NCBI GenBank assembly: GCA_018292915.2
Contig: JACVVK020000214.1
Span: 231,001 to 295,000, forward strand
DNA: 64,000 bases
Direction: 5' to 3'
DNA from: Batillaria attramentaria
Taxonomy: Eukaryota; Mollusca; Gastropoda; Batillariidae
Shown here one piece after another: positions 11,789-20,508 of the stretch. Both the position numbers and the translations under genes were made by a program. How positions within the stretch are numbered: position 1 is the stretch's first letter; each line of letters opens with the position of its first letter. A model generated the notes under the pieces. That model was not told the DNA's origin, did not search any database, and saw only the letters and a program-made list of their open reading frames with translations.

Positions 11789-11939
11789 TCACAATGAGGT
11801 AGCAGGAAACCCAGAAAATATAATACTCTTAGCCGTCACACATAAAAACCAGCATTCCCCTAGAACTTGAATGTCTTTGGAAGATCTCGTCGAGTGTAAC
11901 ACATTATTTTCGACAAATGCAGTCTGGTATTTATTCAAG

Positions 11940-12115
11940 GGTGTTCGTGTGTTTGGGAGTTTAAAGTTCCTTTCCACCAAATAAGGGTGATATCAAAGAG
12001 ACGGGACAACGAGAAAAAGGCCAGCATAAATATTTGGAACACGCCGCGATTCGAACTCACGACCCGAGCATTGAAAGTGCAACGCTCCTGATACCATTCG
12101 GCTATCCAAGCTCCC
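11940..12115 (-). repeat. SINE-A, full length
   Basis: The tRNA-like head reads on the minus strand from 12115: GGGAGC, an A-box-like TAGCCGAATGG, then a B-box GAGTTCGAATC. The conserved body (cttgatatcaccc-type, then GGAAAGGAAC and TTTAAACTCCC) and a short tail follow. This family has at least twelve full or partial copies in the window. Confidence 0.85.
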
Positions 12116-12119
12116 GTAT

Positions 12120-14149
12120 TTATTCAAGCTTAAACAACACGTAATAAATAGAAGCACTTGTTTACGTGATGTTTCCGCTCTTGTTCCTCCTATCAGTAAA
12201 ATGCTACATTCAAGCGCATTTTTTGTCTTCTTTTGGTCTTTCTTTTTTGTGGTGGTGGTGGTGGGTGTCTCTCTCTCTCTCTTTTTTTTTTCTTTAGGGG
12301 GGGGGGGGGGGTATTATTCCTTGTATGCGCTGCGGATTCTGCGGCACAGTTTCGAAACCCTGGTGGCCTGGAATCTGGCTGGAGTTTCCCTGTCCAAATC
12401 GAGTCGAAATCACGCGCAGTGTCGTTTACCGCAGCGGCACAAAATTAATAGTAAGCGTGCACGCTAAAAATCCCACGTCCATCTCTCAAATAAAAATAGG
12501 AGTGGTTTACCATACAATCTAGCTAACACAACTGTAACCACATCATCATACAATAAAATGTACAAGTGGTTTGGTAAGGATACAAAAAAGTGTAAGGTGT
12601 TTAAGAACCTTTTAACCAAAACCTAGATATTGCACAGACACCTCGCATTAACAAATATAATGTCTCCAACAGATCTTAAACGGTACATGGGGTTCGGGGG
12701 CCAATAACAGTGACGGAAAGCAAAGTAAAGATCCTAAAATGAACACATTGTATGAGTGTCGTGTTTGTTCAGATTTTTTCCTTCTCGGTCAAACGGCACA
12801 AGTGTCTGAGTGAAGTGAATCATGCCGGCAAGGTAAATCTGAATGCCTGATTTCTTCAGCTAAATATTGCAGGTCAAAAAATACAAATGCACAAAGCCTC
12901 AAAATGCCTACATATTCCCTGTTAGCCTAAGGCATCACAGTCACCCCTAAACCACACACAAACCATTCAATGGCACACTTTTGACAGCAATTAATAAAGA
13001 ATTTAAATGTCTCTTTTACCCTCAGGCTTCACTGAAGTAATGCTAGTCCACGTTCTGCTTAGGCCAGGAAACTGACTTTACCCATATCCACTCATGTCAC
13101 CTTTGCCTCTCTTGTTCGCAAAACAGTCCCAGCTTCACTGGCAGCTTGCCACCTCTTGCTACCCCCTGGCATGCATGTTGCCCTATCAAATGCTAACATC
13201 ACACCCACAACAAAAACTCACTACAGACTAGCACACTCGCTAAACATGGCCCTCAAACAAACACCAAACTTGACCCAGCGCGCAATCTGTGTCCTTAAGC
13301 CTGCATGTCACCAAGAACACTTCCCTATAATTTGTGAACAGCATAGTTTCGCTAATCAATTTTTCATATTTTGTGTGATTAACGTGCGTGATATCCCATC
13401 AGCATGAAGTCGTGTGCTGCTAACACACGACGCGTGTTTCTGGGAAAGATCATCACGAGGGGCAATCTACAAGTAATGGGACTTGTAAAGGCTGAAACAC
13501 ATAGGAACGTTCGTTTCTACACAATCAGGGAAAAGACTTTTCGTGAACTATGACGCTGAGATGTTATGAGTCCTGTAAGTCACATTTTAAAAAGGGGTGA
13601 AAGATGCTAACGAATACTACTATACTACTGCAGGCAACCGCTCCACACAATCGGTTTTGAATACCGAAGCACGTGAAATACTTGCTAATAACAAATCTGA
13701 ACCCACTGCACATATTTCAAGAACAGCCCACACATACATAAAGTACACAGACACATTGCACCAGTTCGCCCAAACATGTAAAATTTCATGACAATAAGTA
13801 TAATAAATCACAGTCAACCTGCCACGCAATAACAAAAGAAGAAAATCTATGGATAAAACCCATGTGAAACCAATCATTGCATGTTTCTAACTGTCGTACT
13901 CTTTTCCCTGTCAGCTTGTCAGTACATTTTGACTAGTGATGGTGCACATCTCAGTATGTTGTGCTAAAGCCCTCCCGCTCCATACTCGTGAATACAAGGA
14001 CGTCTTCTTCGAAGACCATGGCAATAAATGTTGTTCTTGTTCTTGTTCTTCGACTTATGACACAGACGACTTGCTATTTACAGGTAAGAACATGCGCACA
14101 TTGGTAAACCTCTCCTCTTAGATTACTCTTACTCGTGTGTGTGTCAAAT
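12120..14149. other. No gene recognised
   Basis: A poly-G run (12298-12310) and AC-rich sequence at 12.9-13.35 kb. No splice-bounded frames with recognisable features. Confidence 0.45.
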
Positions 14150-14236
14150 GAGTTGATGTTATGTACGAGTATGTAATTCAACTGATTCATGTACCCCTAT
14201 CGGGGTCAGGAATAAAGCAACTTGACTTGACTTGGA
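14150..14236 (+). repeat. Retroposon 3' tail with (ACTTG)n
   Basis: Contains a short hairpin (ACCCCTATCGGGGT), an AATAAA and the tail 'gcaacttgacttgacttgg', the form of a LINE or SINE 3' end with simple terminal repeats. Confidence 0.5.
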
Positions 14237-14578
14237 AACGGCAGAAGAGCACTTGCATAATAGTATCCTTTGACCACTCACTCCTAGCGTGGAAAAGAAA
14301 AGGGTGATGAAGAATCTTACTTTGGGCACAACAAGATTGCAGACATAGGGAGCCAACAAGGCTCTAGGACACGGACTAGCACTGACAGAATCAAGGACGA
14401 GCATGCACATGACGACAGCTGGTGAATCAAGAGTCCTTGCAGAGCGGAGAGCATAGATCGGATTTAGTTTGTCTTGACCCCACATGACTAAGACAGAACA
14501 CTGTGTACATACATTAGCAGTATAGATTTCAGGGTCTTGGAGTCATAGAAGCCACCCCACCACGTCAAGGTACCGATC

Positions 14579-14696
14579 TCAAACAGGGTGGTTGGTAGTC
14601 TGCAACTCCTCGACTGGCAGTCGCATAGGATGGCTTTCAGGTCCACTTGATTCATTTTCATTCCTACGTCGTGAGGGGAGATGTGCTTTGATCCAT
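14579..14696 (-). CDS. Cytoplasmic and last exon of the minus-strand gene
   Basis: It starts after atcttcag with the single nucleotide needed to complete the phase-2 codon of the TM exon, and ends at TGA. It encodes a basic, Ser/Asn/Glu-rich tail of 38 residues. A longer alternative frame through this stretch does not fit the phase. Confidence 0.55.
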
Positions 14697-17600
14697 CTGA
14701 AGATAAAGATTTCTCTTAAATAGTAGCACGAAGCAAACACAATGGTCGGAAGAAAACATGGATACCACAGTGCTCAAAACTTGACTTCACATAAATAGTA
14801 GTAAGACAATCCATGGAACTAAACTACAAACATTACAACAAACTGGACAGGGTTGAAGAACAGTTTCAAAGTCAAGCAAACCGTTTTGTATAGCTCAACG
14901 GGCAACGCTACACGTACATTCTTTCCCTCTCCAGATAACACTGGTTCTGGAGCTATCAATTAGCTACTGGTATCAGAATTTGTTACACTAGTCCTCCACG
15001 GATACCGTCTGTTTTGTAAGTAATGCATTTTGAAGATGGTTTGAATTATTTTAATCCGGGCCTAATTTTTTTTTTACTGTCACTTTCACATTTTTCCTGC
15101 GTAACCTCCGTAAGAAACAGAAAAACAAGACTATACGTATGTAGCACCCCGGGTGTGGGGTCGTCGTGGTTGTCGGGAACGCTACAGATTTAGTTTAGTG
15201 AGCTACTCTGACATGTGTGTTTAGGATGACTGAAGTGCGAAAGAGTATTGCATCATACTGTCGGGCCTACGTGCCACACACATCTACGCACTCAATCACT
15301 CATCAAACTTACACTATTTCTCGAAAGAAACAACTGACGAGAGAGTAAAAATCAGAGTGTTCACTTATTCCAGTAAAAGTTACATGCGGATCATATGACT
15401 CGTTAGATGTAATAAGGCAACACAGATTCGGCTCAAAATATATGAGCGTGATGATTAACATTTGTCGGGCAACAAACTAGAGACTACTAAACACTACTCT
15501 ACATATACAATAACAAAAGAATGCGGGAAGAAACTAAGCTGCAAAATGTGGGACGGGACAGTACAGCTGAAAGTAGCGGGGAGTGGACAATTCCGTGAAT
15601 CCTTACTCTGCGTAGTGACCGTCGGTACTGAATGAACAGACAATACACACTCGGCCGCGTGTGTGCTGCGTGTTACACAATAAGCTGGGAAACCTCCCTC
15701 ACTGACTGGGCATGAAACAAAGGAGCCTGACACTAGAGTATGTCTCACTAATGAACAACGCTCTATCTCTCTGTCTAAACCAGGAGTAAAAATTTACATA
15801 ACCGTTAATTTACGTAACTGTTCTGACTAATAATAATAATAATAATGAGTATTGTATAGGCGCTTTACCCAATTTCCTGAATCAGCTCAAAGCGCCGCGA
15901 ACTGAACTCAACACACACGCTCACGTACACACAGTACAGTCAGGTGGTGCGAAGGGCCAGCTTAGCTATTTAAATTTCGGAATTTAGAATTGCATTTATT
16001 TTTCAAATTTGGTGGGCTGAACATTTCCAAAGCAGAGGGGGAGGAAGCCGGAGTACCCGGAGAGAACCCCCGACGATCGGCCCGAATGAACGGTGTTACA
16101 TACGAGAAGGAAAAATTCTCTGCCCCGAGTGGGACTCGAACCTGACCTCTCGCATTGGTGGCAGGTCTCTTAACCACTAGACCACCGACCGCCCCGGTGT
16201 ACTGTTAACTATCAGATCTCTTAAAGTACTTCGAACTATTACAAGTATCTTCCTACTTTACATCAACAGTTCTCTGATTTAAAGTGACTAAAATGAGACA
16301 CCGTCACCGTTTATCTGAAGACTAATTCCAAGTCCGAATTCAGTGGTTCCAAACACAGTTCACAACTAATCCAATACAGAATCACAGTTTCTCCTCAGCT
16401 CAGTGCACATAGTTCCTAATAGAAGAGGCATCCAGTACTGAACAGGTCCAGCACTGGTCGCAATATAACAACTTAACTCCAGAGGCTAAGAGACTAATCC
16501 TGAACATGAGAAATGAGGAAGAGAATTCGGGGGCTGGAGGGACGACTCTCAGTCTCTATTATAAGACTCTATCTTTAGCGTTTATACAAAAGATCACGCG
16601 CTCAACACGCGATCACGTGGCCACTGAGCGCACGTGAAAACTGACCCTTCACTGTGGCTAGCTTGCCTTAATTTTAAAAGTGCGCCTGTACTAAGAATGG
16701 CTGCTGTACTGAACACAAACATAGCGAAGTATCTTCGCTACACATACAATGTACAAACTGAAAGCACTTGGCCAATTGGACTGATTCAAACACTCTGGAA
16801 CTTGAGTAAACTTCTCACACTGACGTCTGACAACCGATAACCGTGTAAAACTCTTGATTAGTATCAGCGTAATAGTTTTAGAGAGTGCTGCGATACACAG
16901 TGAAACACTAACCTCTAAAACATACGGAAGAAAGCAGAAATGGTCGGAGCGTGTGGCGAGGGAGGGAGGGAGAGGGGATAATACGTACAAGTGTTGTTCC
17001 AAACTGTGTTTGCAAAACACGATTACCACACACAAGGGGACGCCGGGATGGATTCAAAACAGGAACTTCTCTTACTTACCTTCTGAAAACAATTGCTACC
17101 ACTGCCAGTACACAAAGTATTAGCACAGTCACGACCACAGGAATCCAAACTTCGACAGTAGCACTCTCCGCACCTGATGGTTGAGTTGTGTTATCTGCAA
17201 AATAAAAAACTTTCTAGAATCAGACAATAATCCCAAAAGGAATGATTTCCATTAGTTTCTGGAAAGCAAGCGAGCTGAAGCATCCACACTCGCATATACA
17301 TGTATCTTAATGAATACATTGCGGAATGTTCGTAACTTTAAAACATTAAATACTTGTGAACCTTTTCACATATAAATTGTATAAATAACCATTACAAAAA
17401 GTTTCCATATTTCAAATGTTCCAGATCCTTTCTTTTCAAAACAATGATTGTAAACCACAGTTACACCAAAAATAAGTCAGTAAGTTTATGTGAAAACAAA
17501 ATTATTTGACTTAGAGGGTGGTACTGGTAACTTGCAGAAGTTGACAAAAGGTAAATCAAGTGTAACCGAACCGTCTCCTAGCTATCCTTTTAAGAGAGGT

Positions 17601-17838
17601 CCGTTCCTTGTTTCGGCTCCTAGGTAAGAGTGGAGATTGCCGAGGAGTAGCTACAAAATACTGCTCGGCTACTAGTTCTTGGTGTGTGAATAACGTTTTA
17701 GCCTCGCGTTGTGTTGATTATCATTTGTTTTCACACTAACTAACCTCGGTATCCAGAAAAACCCTAGCAATATCAGATAGAAGTGTAGTCAGGTGCTATG
17801 TGTCTGATGTCTGCGAGTGGGGAAAGACTGAGAGGGAA

Positions 17839-17901
<63 letters not shown>

Positions 17902-20234
17902 GTCATGTAATTACATTTAATATAGAATAGGAACAAAGGCGTTACTAAAGCCGAAAACATGCGCTCAATCAGGTCAATTCGAAAGTAGGGGAAGTAAGTA
18001 AAGCTGAGAGCGCTCCCTAGATCTAGGAGATGTGTGCTTTGTATGCCATTGGACAAGTCCGCCTTGCCCTATATTGGCTACAAGCCACAATGGGAGGTGG
18101 GGGGGGGGGGGAGACCTACCATCCTACCGCTGAAACGTCTAACAGATCTAAGGGTATCTCACCATTCATAGTGCCCCCATTCCCCTCCCACCGGGAGGAA
18201 AATGGTCGGTACGACCAAGGCCATATGAATTGGTGATTTTAGCCGCTCACGACCATGGTTTCGGGTCAATGGGACCCTCATCAGGTGAGCATGCGGCGAT
18301 ACCCACGAGGGCTGCAGCGTCCAACTAGCACTAAAAGGCTGCCCCAAAATAATCTGGTGCGTCTCCAGTACTAGCAGACGTTGCTACCCTAAAGCTCTGC
18401 AAGAGGTTTCAGCGGAAAAAGACAAAATAATTTAGAAGGAGCAACTGCCTAGGTGTAATGTCATGTAATTACATTTAATATAGAATAGGAACAAAGGCGT
18501 TACTAAAGCCGAAAACATGCGCTCAATCAGGTCAATTTGAAAGTAGGGGAAGTAAGTAAAGCTGAGAGCGCTCCCTAGATCTAGGAGGTGTGTGCTTTGT
18601 ATGCCATTGGACAAGTCCGCCTTGCCCTATATTGGCTACAAGCCACAATGGGAGGTGGGGGGGGGGGGGAGACCTACCATCCTACCGCTGAAACGTCTAA
18701 CAGATCTAAGGGTATCTCACCATTCATAGTGCCCCCATTCCCCTCCCACCGGGAGGAAAATGGTCGGTACGACCAAGGCCATATGAATTGGTGATTTTAG
18801 CCGCTCACGACCATGGTTTCGGGTCAATGGGACCCTCATCAGGTGAGCATGCGGCGATACCCACGAGGGCTGCAGCGTCCAACTAGCACTAAAAGGCTGC
18901 CCCAGAATAATCTGGTGCGTCTCCAGTACTAGCAGACGTTGCTACCCTAAAGCTCTGCAAGAGGTTTCAGCGGAAAAAGACTAAATAATTTAGAAGGAGC
19001 AACTGCCTAGGTGTAATGTCATGTAATTAAATTTAATATAGAATAGGAACAAAGGCGTTACTAAAGCCGAAAACATGCGCTCAATCAGGTCAATTTGAAA
19101 GTAGGGGAAGTAAGTAAAGCTGAGAGCGCTCCCTAGATCTAGGAGGTGTGTGCTTTGTATGCCATTGGACAAGTCCGCCTTGCCCTATATTGGCTACAAG
19201 CCACAATGGGAGGTGGGGGGGGGGAGACCTACCATCCTACCGCTGAAACGTCTAACAGATCTAAGGGTATCTCACCATTCATAGTGCCCCCATTCCCCTC
19301 CCACCGGGAGGAAAATGGTCGGTACGACCAAGGCCATATGAATTGGTGATTTTAGCCGCTCACGACCATGGTTTCGGGTCAATGGGACCCTCATCAGGTG
19401 AGCATGCGGCGATACCCACGAGGGCTGCAGCGTCCAACTAGCACTAAAAGGCTGCCCCAGAATAATCTGGTGCGTCTCTTATTCTGGGGCAGCCTTTTAG
19501 TGCTAGTTGGACGCTGCAGCCCTCGTGGGTATCGCCGCATGCTCACCTGATGAGGGTCGGTCGGTAGGTCTCCCCCCCCCCCACCTCCCATTGTGGCTTG
19601 TAGCCAATATAGGGCAAGGCGGACTTGTCCAATGGCATACAAAGCACACACCTCCTAGATCTATGGAGCGCTCTCAGCTTTACTTACTTCCCCTACTTTC
19701 AAATTGACCTGATTGAGCGCATGTTTTCGGCTTTAGTAACGCCTTTGTTCCTATTCTATATTAAATGTAATTACATGACATTACACCTAGGCAGTTGCTC
19801 CTTCTAAATTATTTAGTCTTTTTCCGCTGAAACCTCTTGCAGAGCTTTAGGGTAGCAACGTCTGCTAGTACTGGAGACGCACCAGATTATTCTGGGGCAG
19901 CCTTTTAGTGCTAGTTGGACGCTGCAGCCCTCGTGGGTATCGCCGCATGCTCACCTGATGAGGGTCCCATTGACCCGAAACCATGGTCGTGAGCGGCTAA
20001 AATCACCAATTCATATGGCCTTGGTCGTACCGACCATTTTCCTCCCGGTGGGAGGGGAATGGGGGCACTATGAATGGTGAGATACCCTTAGATCTGTTAG
20101 ACGTTTCAGCGGTAGGATGGTAGGTCTCCCCCCCCCCCCACCTCCCATTGTGGCTTGTAGCCAATATAGGGCAAGGCGGACTTGTCCAATGGCATACAAA
20201 GCACACACCTCCTAGATCTTGGGAGCGCTCTCAG

Positions 20235-20295
<61 letters not shown>

Positions 20296-20471
20296 TGATC
20301 TCCAAAGCCTGTGAGAGACTGTTAAACAGTACGCACGTACATGTGCTTCATCACTACTTACTGAGGGGGTCGGCTGGAGTTTTTGTGGTCGGGTGTGTCT
20401 CTGTGGTCGTCAGCTCTGATTAACACATGAAACAAACGGGCTTAAAAATAAAAGATAATTGTTGAGAGAGA

Positions 20472-20508
<37 letters not shown>

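Larger units (their letters stand above)
17899..20235. mobile_element. Palindromic array of 558-bp hammerhead-bearing units (retrozyme or PLE-LTR-like)
   Basis: Two complete 558-bp direct units (17899-18456, 18457-19014) and a third that runs to about 19465 lead into their own inverted copy. The arms meet at a 13-bp spacer, 19466-19478. The right arm has one internally deleted unit and one near-complete unit ending at 20235. Units differ by only a few bases and poly-G length, so the array is young. Each complete unit holds one hammerhead ribozyme. Tandem units of a few hundred bp with type I hammerheads are known from animal retrozymes and from the LTRs of Penelope-like elements. No reverse transcriptase is present, so this is a non-autonomous or relict form. 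It lies in the intron between exons 21072-21275 and 17080-17194 of the minus-strand Ig gene. Confidence 0.8.

Noticed and set aside
11595..11797. Repetitive peptides on both strands over the 60-bp repeat
   Set aside because: They arise because 60 is a multiple of three; no start context, splice sites or domain.
19394..19707. Overlapping open frames in the hammerhead array
   Set aside because: Same frames appear on both strands of the palindrome and contain poly-G/C-encoded Gly/Pro; they are repeat by-products.
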